This document shows, in pieces, positions 41,301 through 50,000 of a stretch of 64,000 nucleotides of DNA. Source of the DNA: Owenia fusiformis (Eukaryota; Annelida; Polychaeta; Sabellida; Oweniidae); assembly GCA_903813345.2 (NCBI GenBank), contig CAIIXF020000005.1, forward strand, positions 25,795,375 through 25,859,374, written 5' to 3'. Made by a program: the position numbers and the translations under genes. Below the pieces are notes generated by a model. It was not told the DNA's origin and searched no databases. It was given only the letters and a program-made list of their open reading frames with translations. How positions within the stretch are numbered: the stretch's first letter is position 1; each line of letters starts with the position of its first letter.

Positions 41301-42463
41301 TGCATAATTTGAAATGACAGTTTTACAACATCACCAACGTGGGCCTCGAAAATATTTTTCCTGCGACTGAATAAACTGTTTCCTTCATAATCCACATTTT
41401 CGGCTTCCAAAGTGGATATAACACAACTTTGAACAACTGAAACCTTTTTAACCAAGATGCATAATCTAACTTGGTCTCGTTTGACTTTTCTTGTGTCAAT
41501 TTTATTTTTACATCTCCATTGACATTTTACCAAAGGATGTGATTAAATCGTTTGATTTTAGTGACGGAATTTTATTTTCAAAGAAAACATTTTAGAATAA
41601 CTTTCACCTGATTGATCCGCAAACGGCTTAAACAAACATGTTTAACTTAACAGACGCGGTGGATACTAAACTATAGGATTATCCCTTAATGCGTAGAAAA
41701 ACTAGGATATGTGCACTGATACAATTTGATTTGTTTTTATTACTCACTTATATATACAGACTACATGGGAAACATATCAATTTTTGTTCTCTGATTTGTC
41801 AATTGATTCAAGATTTGTTCAGATGAGATTTTTATCTAAAATCGCTGAAATGTTAACTGGAACCATGGTCCTAAAATTTTTAATTTGAACTGATGGTACT
41901 GTAGTACACAAAGGATGGGATGATAAAGGCGATCCATCTTTATGTGTTTCTGATAGTTAATGATGTAATCTAACGATGATATGTTACCCGATGGGTAATT
42001 CCCACTCATTCTAGAATAGCTGTGAACACTTCCCTGTTGCTGGCAAAATGATCTCAGTTATAACATTACATCAGATTCGTTAATTTGATTTCAAATTGTA
42101 ATTGTTTAGTTACTATCTGAGTGTCGATCAGTGAAAAGCTATGCCACAACTCTACATCACAGTTCATTCATGAGCTTCGTAGTAATAATTCGTGAATTAT
42201 TTACCAACTGTCAGCATTTGCCATAAGTTGTATTTTGACATGTTTTATATTAGTTATGTAAACTATTAAAACTTCATAAGTAGGTGCTCACCTCCTCTAT
42301 AGCCATGTACAGCTCGGGCGGCTGCTGGACTCGCATAGTAACTGGCAGCGTTGGCGCCTCCCTCCATTCCGTGGAAGAACATGTCTCCCATATTTTCACC
42401 TTCCATGTTGCCCTGGTGCTCGGGACGTACCCATGTCGGTTGGTGATCGCTCGTCATCTCCAT
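25915..42463 (-). CDS. GATA2/3: GATA-binding transcription factor, GATA1/2/3 class (five coding exons, 464 aa)
   Basis: Nuclear DNA-binding activator or repressor of WGATAR sites. In animals this class acts in blood, ectodermal and neural specification. CDS: join of 42463-42292, 40552-40055, 38652-38507, 33551-33426 and 26367-25915 on the minus strand; 1395 nt including the TAG. All junctions are GT-AG and in phase (1, 1, 0, 0). Two C4 fingers are present: N-finger cysteines 228, 231, 249, 252 and C-finger cysteines 282, 285, 303, 306, each CX2CX17CX2C, 29 residues apart, followed by a basic tail NRPLTMKK from 316. The N-terminal region is Ser/Pro/Asn-rich, with the GATA2/3-class motif [11 protein letters not shown] at 126-136. 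Length fits vertebrate GATA2/3. The ATG at 42463 has a good context (A at -3, G at +4) and an in-frame TAG 21 bases upstream. All finger residues are intact. Confidence 0.97.
26368..33425 (-). other. GATA2/3: GATA2/3 intron 4 (7.06 kb)
   Basis: GT-AG intron within the DNA-binding region, between the C-finger and its basic tail, a position shared with vertebrate GATA2/3 genes. Mostly AT-rich with no strong repeats. It contains the plus-strand dehydrogenase-like exon at 29.03 kb. Confidence 0.9.
29032..29137 (+). CDS. Possible terminal exon of a short-chain dehydrogenase (SDR)-like gene or pseudogene
   Basis: On the strand opposite GATA, acceptor TTTCTTTTTAG precedes an open frame encoding [17 protein letters not shown] and on through NGATFKLT, then TAG at 29127-29129 and a donor AAAG|GTATGT. 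The spacing P-[DE]-I-A-x2-V-x2-L-x2-L-L-S-x7-N-G-A-x3-L fits the C-terminal region of classical SDR enzymes, where the sequence is usually PEEIA...L.S...G. No catalytic YxxxK or Rossmann exon was found nearby, and upstream plus-strand DNA runs antisense through GATA exon 5. It could be a nested gene end, a duplicated orphan exon, or chance. Confidence 0.35.
33426..33551 (-). CDS. GATA2/3: GATA2/3 coding exon 4 (C-terminal zinc finger)
   Basis: 126 bases, 42 codons, phase 0 at both ends. Acceptor TATTTTCAG, donor AAT|GTAAGT. It encodes [20 protein letters not shown] through YYKLHN. This is the main WGATAR-binding finger; Cys 282, 285, 303 and 306 are all present. A longer frame over the same DNA in another register is a shadow. 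Confidence 0.97.
33552..38506 (-). other. GATA2/3: GATA2/3 intron 3 (4.96 kb)
   Basis: GT-AG intron between the two finger exons. The stretch 37.0-37.5 kb is less AT-rich and may be an old repeat or regulatory block. Frames at 36103-36355 are not supported as exons. Confidence 0.9.
38507..38652 (-). CDS. GATA2/3: GATA2/3 coding exon 3 (N-terminal zinc finger)
   Basis: Acceptor CTTTGCAG, donor CTG|GTAAGT, phase 1 in and phase 0 out. It encodes [18 protein letters not shown] and onward to KPKRRL. It holds the complete N-finger (residues 228-252), which in this class modulates DNA binding and contacts FOG cofactors. The exon boundary at KPKRRL between the two fingers matches the usual GATA gene structure. 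Confidence 0.97.
38653..40054 (-). other. GATA2/3: GATA2/3 intron 2 (1.40 kb)
   Basis: GT-AG intron. A GC-richer patch at 38985-39060 includes several CpGs. No repeat or nested gene seen. Confidence 0.9.
40055..40552 (-). CDS. GATA2/3: GATA2/3 coding exon 2 (N-terminal transactivation region)
   Basis: The exon spans residues 58-223 plus one base. It opens [13 protein letters not shown], holds [10 protein letters not shown], a five-Asn run at 145-149, and ends at KRSSS. Donor CTCAG|GTGAGG. The acceptor is a tandem TAGCAG, so the exon can begin at 40555 or 40552; both keep the frame and differ by one residue. The family comparison suggests this region is activating and poorly conserved outside short motifs. 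Confidence 0.95.
40553..42291 (-). other. GATA2/3: GATA2/3 intron 1 of the coding region (1.74 kb)
   Basis: GT-AG intron; the 3' acceptor is the tandem TAGCAG described for exon 2. No nested gene seen. Confidence 0.9.
42292..42463 (-). CDS. GATA2/3: GATA2/3 coding exon 1 (residues 1-57 plus one base)
   Basis: The exon itself starts at 42497, after TTTGTTTTTCAG, so 34 bases of 5'UTR precede the ATG. The donor is GGAG|GTGAGC at 42292/42291, phase 1. It encodes [17 protein letters not shown] and a Met/Gly-rich stretch, then [21 protein letters not shown] two codons upstream would extend the frame but is not a plausible eukaryotic start. Confidence 0.93.
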
Positions 42464-42497
42464 TTTCAATTTCGAACTCTTCTAACTCGATTTGCGT
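42464..42497 (-). other. GATA2/3: 5'UTR part of the first coding exon
   Basis: 34 bases between the acceptor TTTGTTTTTCAG and the ATG. It contains the in-frame TAG at 42484-42482 that excludes an N-terminal extension if this acceptor is used. Confidence 0.75.
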
Positions 42498-42685
42498 CTG
42501 AAAAACAAAGAATCTCAGTGTTATTTATAGTTTACAATGTTTCCCATCATGTCTTCGCGTTTGACTCATTTCGTTATGATAGTGGTGTTTGTAATCACAC
42601 GTTGTTGACAAATAGACTACTGGATCTGGACTATATAAAAATAAAAGTTTCCTTAATTTTAGACATGATTTGTAGAGAGGAAACA

Positions 42686-42699
42686 GTTGCCATGGAAAC
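42686..42699. promoter_or_regulatory. X-box-like motif GTTGCCATGGAAAC
   Basis: A 14-bp near-palindrome close to the RFX X-box, about 190 bases upstream of the GATA coding-exon acceptor, in the presumed 5' intron. One base departs from the strict consensus. Function is not shown. Confidence 0.3.
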
Positions 42700-42904
42700 G
42701 AGCCAGTCTGCAATATGTGGTGTTACATTAATGATGCACCATAGCGCCTGTTGACAAATCAGGCCCTGCTCTGGAAAGTTTAAACATTCACATATAACTA
42801 ATTGTTTCGCTAATAATTTGTGAACGAACTTGCTGCTTCATGCTTTCACCAACAGCTAATATCAGTAAAATCTTCGATGAAATCTACGGAGAAAACTCAT
42901 AGAG

Positions 42905-43855
42905 TTATCTATCAACAAACGATCTCCTAAATGGATAAGCATCTCGGCTTTGATAAAGTTATTTCAAGTGGCTTTGTTTCTAGCAAGAAGCACTTGAAGA
43001 AATGATATAAATTATGAGATATATGCAACATCAGTCAACGACTGTCAGATGATATTTTCCGATGATATAATATTGGACAATGCTTGAGATCCTAACTTCC
43101 TTCTTCATAAAGAAACTCTTAGAAGTGAATTTTGAAAAGTATCTGAAAGTTAAAAAATCTCCGATTATAAACCAATAAATTAAGATATTTCCGATAAGCT
43201 AATTTTTAGCAATAACTGAGATGAATTTTATATCAAAACTTTGTTTAGAATATTGTTGAGAATTTAAGAAGTTGCAACAGAAGTTTAAGATTAGATCACC
43301 GAACCAATGCACCGCACACTTCTCATTTCATTATCAAATCAGATAATCGGTTAACAAATCATTTCGGTATGTTGTTTTCCGGGGTGTTAATTCAAGATTA
43401 AAAAATCAAAAATTGTTTCCGTTTTTAAGTATAATCTAAGAAATTTTATCTTTATGAGTTTATCTAAAATTTACGTTAATTACTTGAATATTAATGACTT
43501 CTGATAAGATGCGTCCTTAATAATGCGATTGATGTTTTTAATCCAAGTTTTTTTGTGATTTATCTCTGAAGATGTTTTAGTTGAGATGTAACTATGTTAT
43601 CTGATGGCAATGGTGCCACAAATCGCAAGTTATCTCTTCCTCGTCCTCGATAATTCTTGTACAAGTTAGAACTCCAGTTAAAGAAAAAGCACGTGGGCTT
43701 GCTTGTAAACTTTGCAAATGATAATATTCCAGTGTAGTGAAACTTATACACACCTCCACGTTCTGGTGGTTCTGGTCAGCTTAAAGTCCACTTTGAAAAA
43801 ACTTGATAATACACGTCTTCTTTCTTCTGCACTTTTCGAAGTGAATGATAAGTTA
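42905..43855. promoter_or_regulatory. GATA2/3: Cluster of WGATAR sites upstream of the GATA coding exon
   Basis: About a dozen WGATAR/YTATCW matches occur in under 1 kb, for example TGATAA near 42951, 43503, 43721, 43805 and 43847, AGATAA near 43331, and TTATCT near 43447, 43460, 43597 and 43631. An AT-rich background would give roughly four. The cluster suggests auto- or cross-regulation by GATA factors, an inference from motif density only. Confidence 0.4.
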
Positions 43856-43929
43856 CTCGTGAGATTGATGGAGTGGTTCGGACAACAGACTTCTGTTTGT
43901 GATGATCAAAATTTCTTTTTCTGCACATT

Positions 43930-44025
43930 CCGCCATATTCACTGGCGCCACCCGGCTACGCTCGACACCCCTCCCTGGCGCGACGTGACTGCTTCTCAGC
44001 CAATCAACGGCCGGGCCTTATTGTT
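43930..44025 (-). promoter_or_regulatory. GATA2/3: Candidate GATA promoter (CpG-richer patch with CCAAT box)
   Basis: This patch is richer in GC and CpG than the flanks. On the minus strand it has GATTGGCT (CCAAT box), CACGTCG, and AATATGGCGG, which resembles a YY1-type initiator-proximal site. It lies 1.4-1.5 kb upstream of the coding exon. A non-coding first exon would fall at roughly 43.75-43.93 kb, perhaps ending at GTGGAG|GTGTGT. No TATA box is evident. Confidence 0.35.
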
Positions 44026-44879
44026 GAAACTGACAGCAACCAGACAACTCCGAAACGTCATCATTTTGGCTCCTCCTACTATTGCCAAAAACACTGGTAG
44101 TCTTCATAACCCATGTGTCAATCATGTTATATACAAACTCCCTTCCAAAATGATTGTGTACATGATGAGTGTATCAGATATCCCTCAACTATCCTCGTAC
44201 TTTTACAATGTTTAGGGTAGCCTCTAATTTTGTTTGGATTGTGTTTTCAACACTTTACTAGCATTCAGCGTTTGGGGAAACTGATTTTGATCTCTACAAG
44301 AAACTGTTGCATTTCTCATAAAAGACTAGTTCAATACAATAAAATACAAATAAACAACGATTAATGAATCAACATCAATAAATTATATTATTCACAATCC
44401 AATTCACGTTTTTAGAAATTATCATCTCTATATCTAAAACAATGGGGAACAGGCTAAAGATTATGCGCAAGTGTCATTGTTTCGCGTCCAGGAAGGACTT
44501 GTCAGTGCAAATTATTCCATGACATTTCCCACTGAAATGGCACCAACCCAACCTGGGATGTCTGATTCGGGTGTCAAGTTAATAAATTCATTTCTTATAA
44601 ACCAGGTAATTAGTTAATTAACAAATATACTTATGTTGTCTGCCCCGTTGACTGTTTACTAACATTGGTAATCAAACTTTTTCAAGCGATTACATTGTTA
44701 TGTAAACAAACAGACACGCAATAACTGCAGTGGGAAATCTCGCAGCGGAACGTGGTGGGATCTTTTTGTCGCCTTTTGTTCGACACAGCAAAAAGCAGTC
44801 AGAAAACAGACCGGTCACACTTTGCAGTCGGTTAATCATGGTTATAATATGCTAGCTAGCCAGGGTAAATCATAGGGTA

Positions 44880-45020
44880 GGCGCGACACGGAGCGAACTT
44901 CTTTGTTGGTCGGTGAAGCGCACGGAGACTACCTGTCTTTCTGCCTGCAAGCTAATACCCTCCCCGTCACTTGTCAGCGCCACCGCTACGACCCGCTAGA
45001 CGCAGCCCCGGGGATTTTGA
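44880..45020 (-). promoter_or_regulatory. Second CpG-richer patch, possible alternative promoter or first exon
   Basis: Many CpGs in otherwise AT-rich DNA. On the minus strand AAAGACAG|GTAGTC at 44933/44932 could be a splice donor. Vertebrate GATA2 has alternative non-coding first exons, which makes a second start plausible but unproven here. Confidence 0.25.
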
Positions 45021-45748
45021 TTATTTACCGGATTATATCATTCTTGATTGCCGTAAATCGGATTTCTTAACTGGATTACCGGTGTCTGGTCGAAGACTTT
45101 CCGATTCCTGTTGAATGTATCAACTATAGATCACTATAGGCCTACTAAATAAATATGCACAGTAAATATGAGTAAATAATCTTATTGATGTTTGTGTAAA
45201 TATTAGAGTCCCACTGAATAGCAGTGCTACGATATTGAGATGACTCTCGGATACATTGAGGAAATTGTGTCTATCGCATTAGTCGCTTGTCTCCGGGGTT
45301 AAGCTTTTTCAAAGAATATTTAAACTTCGATTTATTCCAGAATTAATGTACCCGGCTTTTATTTATTTATTATTGTACGCTGTGTTTCAAATGGTGGCCT
45401 TTCTTTGATTACCAATTGCATTCGTTAAACATCGCTTTTTAAAACAGAGCTTCGGAATTAGATTGCGCTCGGGGTATTCCCTGATTCAAATGTACAATCA
45501 GCATCATCTATCTACCTAGGATGAACAGACCAAAAAATCCATAAAACATGTCTAGGATAGATGGTCACCTTGTTCAAATGGTAGTCCTATCAAATATATC
45601 TCTACACATGCGAAAACCATTTCAGGAAATTACAAGGGAAAAGCAAAATATGAAATGATCATATAATTCAATGCAGGCCAATATCAATTAAATACGTTAA
45701 ATGTATTAAAATTACATCCAATGAATAATTTAGAAATTTATATAAAAA

Positions 45749-45830
45749 TCCCATTTGCAATCGTTTGACTTCGCTTCTTAAAAGAGAGGCTTCGTCTTCG
45801 TAATTTATAACTAGACTCTGTGCGCAGGGA
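45749..45830 (+). mobile_element. TACCCT-family mini-element, copy 1
   Basis: It starts TCCCATTTGCAATCG, has the core CTTCGCTTCTTAAAAGAGAG and ends in TTATAACTAGACTCTGTGCG then CAGGG. The ends are degraded and no target duplication is visible. Confidence 0.65.
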
Positions 45831-45917
45831 AACGTTTTAGGACCCCAAAATTATTATTTTGGCACTGCCATCTATCAATGGGGTGAGCAACAATTTTTAC
45901 TAATTAGTGCATAGAGT

Positions 45918-46007
45918 TACCTTTGCAATCGTCTTACTTCGCTTTTCAAGAGAGAGCTTCATCTTCAGTTTATTGTTTGTTTATAACTAGACTCTGGGCG
46001 CAGGGTA
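45918..46007 (+). mobile_element. TACCCT-family mini-element, copy 2
   Basis: 90 bp, TACCTTTGCAATCG to CTGGGCGCAGGGTA, same core as copy 1. Flanks GCATAGAGT and CCACAGAGT abut both ends and match at 7 of 9 positions. Confidence 0.75.
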
Positions 46008-46066
46008 CCACAGAGTGAGTAGTGAGTAGTTGGGAAATAGAGGGTTTCATTTCAAGGAATTCAAGT

Positions 46067-46122
46067 TACCCTGTGTGTAGATGAAACTCTCTTTCAAAGA
46101 AGCGAAATTATTGGAAATGGTA
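46067..46122 (-). mobile_element. TACCCT-family mini-element, copy 3, with exact 9-bp target duplication
   Basis: 56 bp, TACCCTGTGTGTAG to GAAATGGTA, inverted relative to copies 1 and 2, with the core ACTCTCTTTCAAAGAAGC. The flanks AATTCAAGT at 46058-46066 and 46123-46131 are identical and abut both termini. This copy best defines the ends and the 9-bp duplication. Confidence 0.85.
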
Positions 46123-46198
46123 AATTCAAGTTGTCTTGATTACTAAAATCCTTTTTTCGATGAATATTAAACATTAATAAACGATCGTGACTTAGTTC

Positions 46199-46313
46199 TG
46201 GCCTTTGCATTCGTTGACTTCACTTCTTAAAAGAGAGCTTCGTTTTTAGTTAGTAGGTAGCCCGGTAGGTAGTAGGTTGTAGGTAGTTTATAACTTAACT
46301 CTGCGCGCAGGGT
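46199..46313 (+). mobile_element. TACCCT-family mini-element, copy 4
   Basis: 115 bp, with the core CACTTCTTAAAAGAGAGCTT and end TAACTCTGCGCGCAGGG. It contains a short GTAGGTAGT expansion in the middle. Flanks ACTTAGTTC and TCTTAGTTC match at 8 of 9. Confidence 0.75.
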
Positions 46314-46908
46314 TCTTAGTTCTTGTGTTGAACAATATAACAGTCATACTATAACCTATACTTCAATAGGTGGACATAGATCAATGTAAAGTTTGAACGA
46401 TGATTGTTTATCGTCAAACTGATGCTGGTTCGCACCAGTGTTAACAACTTGACACTGAAATCTAATTTAACATGAAGATTTAATAGCGGATCAGCATTGT
46501 CTCAAATATAAAGGGTGTCACATTTATATGAGTTCTATTTATCATGCGGGGATAATGTTTGTTCCCATTAATAGCACCCTTGCTGACCAACGTCCCTTCC
46601 CATTTAAAGGTATCATTTTGCACTAGCTCATCAACACACGTGTCGTCACAATAATCTAGATTGTCTCAGCGATGGACACAGATTTTGATTATTGCCGACG
46701 CTATATCATTGACGCTAAAAAGTTGCAATTTCCAAAACCGCTCGAAAGTTAGCCACACGAGATTGTAGGAGTTAATAATAAAAGAAACCTTCGGAAATTT
46801 AACATTTGGATATATTGAATTAAAAAAGCAACGCACGGAAGATAAGTTACATGCTGTTTTGAATTAATACAAAAACAAAAAACAACGTGTTATCAAATAG
46901 AGGAACTG

Positions 46909-47041
46909 AACTTGATTTTCAAAAAGTACTCATTAACTAATATATCATTAAATTCTTCAACAATCCCTTACAACTAAACTTGATTTTCAGAAAAGTACTC
47001 ATTAACTAATATATCATTAAATTCTAAACAATAATCCCTTA
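46909..47041. repeat. Tandem duplication, 68-bp period
   Basis: ACTTGATTTTCA, AAAGTACTCATTAACTAA, TATATCATTAAATTCT and CAATCCCTTA appear twice in the same order, starting near 46909 and 46977, with small indels. Confidence 0.85.
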
Positions 47042-50000
47042 CTCCATGTAGTTGTCTGATGATTATATCTATGGGTCATTATTGTCAGTGCCATGTGTGT
47101 ATGGATGAAAAATAGGATGATATGAAATCATTAAGTTTGTGTTAATGAGAATATTGAATTTTGAATGAAATATAGTAAATGTAAACCCTAATCTCTGTTG
47201 TTTTATTTTCACTATATTGAGTAACTCTAATAAACCCATCTCCATCCGAGAAATGTTGCACTGTTTTTATCAAAAATATACCATTTTATTTAATTGATTT
47301 CCATTTGCAGTACAATAGATTTATATTTTGTAATTGTTGCATTACATGATGCGGGGATTTTTATATTCATATATATTTCTGCGTTAATGGATGCGGGATT
47401 TAAATCACTACTTATTTTTGCGCTGATACTTGATAGATTGTTTTATTCCCGTATTTTTGGTTTGCAAGATGCTTTTCTGAGCAATTGTATTGTATCTTTG
47501 GAATCAATTTTCAAATTCTGTGATATGAGCTGATAATAGGCTCCTCGCGTACATTGAGAAGCATAAGGATAAATGATTTATTAGAATTTCATATTTTTAG
47601 TGTATTTGAATATTTGAAAGCAGTTATATAAAAGTTATATATTTCTGCACCAGATGTAGTAATAGTATGGTGGATTGCATCTCTCGTAGTAGTAACGGAT
47701 TAACTTGAGCATAGCCCACCCCTTCCTTGTTACGGCAACGGGGCCTATTCCCCGTGGGTCCAGCTAACGATACATTTAACTAATCTAATGAGTTGTGGTT
47801 AATCTTCTCAGTTACTGTTACCATGGCACTTGAAATAAACCATAATGTAATTAGATTATAATTCTAATATTATTGTCGTTATAGCCATAAGTGTCTCTCA
47901 TACAGTCCTCCTAATCAAGTGCTTTTTGATTACGTTTCATACGGTTCCAATAACGTGCCAATCCCAGAGGAATTCTTCAAGAAATGATCAAATATTTTCT
48001 TAATTTTGTTCATTGTGATTCTTGATTACTCATGTGGTTTGATCCCGTAGTTGGCAATAGTTGTTTTCATGTTGCTAAAGTTGTTACGTTGCTCATTTCT
48101 CGAGTGGTATATCACGGGACAAACATTTTTCTAAGATGGGAAAGTGTAACGAAATAAAACTACAAATAAAATGGACGTTTATCAGCGATGTTGTTATTCG
48201 CCAATACTGTTTAACCGCACTTCTAATTCTCGATTTAACTGCTATTCAAATCCCGTGACGTTTAGCATGTCAGTTTTCATTTAACCAATTATTTTGATCT
48301 AAATTAATAGCCCATCGAGTATCAAAAGATGTATTGCCTAGAATGAAAATCTAATTTTGTCTTCAGATTACTCTTGGCTTTATATAAACAAAAGTGAAAG
48401 TTGTTAGAAAAGGCAGAGTTCTGTATTTTTGAGTTTTTTAGGGTTAATTACGAGTCTGAGCTCTCACCGCTATCCCCGTCAAGCCATCCTGTACGTACAT
48501 CACACGCGCTTTTGATGCAAATCTTGAAATTAGCAAAATTTTGTGCATCTGACTGACTCAAGTTGTTATTGCCATGGCAACATTGCTTTGACAGTGGGGA
48601 TTAGGTTGTAAATCGATCGTTTTAATGTTTCATTAACTTTCAATATAAACTCGAAAATTAGCTTCAATATTTTGTCAATTTCAGTCAAATTGATGATGAT
48701 TCTCTCTGCGTTCTCCAAGCATAGATTCGATTTTCATTTCCAGTATGAAGCCATATGTAAGATGTAAGTGGTTTATAAGAAAAAAGATCTGCGTGTGGAA
48801 AGATTAATGGTCGATGAAATCATATCAGTGGAAAAAGGCAATCTAATACAAATATCATCCAAACCAATCTAGAGTATCTAAACGAGTTTAACATTTTCGA
48901 AAGGGTTATCGAATTTGCCGAATAGATATTATTTTTGAGACAATATCAGATTTTAATCATAAAGTTATACGATAAATGGATATCAAGCGGGTTATCTTCA
49001 TCCCTAAATCAGACTGCTTTCTTTCAATGTTATTTGAGCATTCTGTTTATTTGATCATCTTGATTCTAGATCAGATGCACTCTCTGGTCATTTTAGACTT
49101 TATGAAGGCCGAACTTGTGTTTTAGAATGGGGACGTGTTGCGCAGATATTTAAATAAATTATTTCATGACCCTGATGTGAAATAACATTATTTCGGTCAG
49201 AAAAACGGGACATTGTTGCAGCGTACTTGTTGTATACAAGAGCATTATCATTAGGGGGGGGGGGGTGTTTAGGAGGGGGAGTGGAACAAGGACTTGGCAA
49301 GATGAGGAGGTGGCCCACCTTCTGTTAATCAACAAGCTGATGTTAGCTTATTTGTATATGGAGAAAACTGCAAGAATTGTGTTAAATTAACTGTTTCATC
49401 AGACTTGAAAGTGAAATAAAAAACGTTTTCGTTGTTGAGGGTCAGAACTTGTGAAAATCTATAAGGAGATTGACACTCCTATCAAATGTATCAATTCCCC
49501 TGACTGAATAAACATGAGATTTTGGACGAACCAATCCAATAAAATAATAAATACTCTCCATGTACGATTTCCCCCTTTGTAACTATATCCCGGGTCAGTT
49601 TACCATTCGGTATTTTACGTTCGACTTTTTATCACATTAGAATTTATTTGGGATAAATCTATATAGATTTTAGCAGGATTTTAGTAAATATTTTGCGTTC
49701 CATCAATATTCACTAAGTGCTAAGTTCTAGTTTTGGTGAATGATATTGTTTTAAAATCAAATTTGTATCTGAAGGACATTTTTAATTTATCTGTCAGTGT
49801 ACGCACGGCCTTAAATGATCATGCATTTTATCCTCCGAATCATAGAAAGGGCTTTTAATTTCTATTGATTAAAAATAAAAGCATGCATATACTATTATTT
49901 GGCATACAAAAGCGTCACATAAATTTATTTTAAAAAACACAAGCCTATACTGTGCACCATTGTATATAACTAAAAACTAACAACGATTTGTAGGCTTATT

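Larger units (their letters stand above)
45021..46908. other. Upstream flank of the GATA gene with a cluster of mini-elements
   Basis: No coding gene. The only clear structures are the four mini-elements at 45.75-46.31 kb. Confidence 0.4.

Noticed and set aside
42467-42469. TTG start two codons upstream for GATA2/3
   Set aside because: Eukaryotic initiation at TTG is not expected. The ATG at 42463 has a good context and matches the family's N-terminus length.
42284-42754. 156-residue plus-strand frame over GATA exon 1
   Set aside because: It is antisense to a confirmed exon and extends into non-coding DNA without family similarity.
43712-44215. 167-residue plus-strand frame
   Set aside because: It overlaps the CpG-richer candidate promoter. 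The higher GC lengthens frames by chance; no domain or splice evidence.
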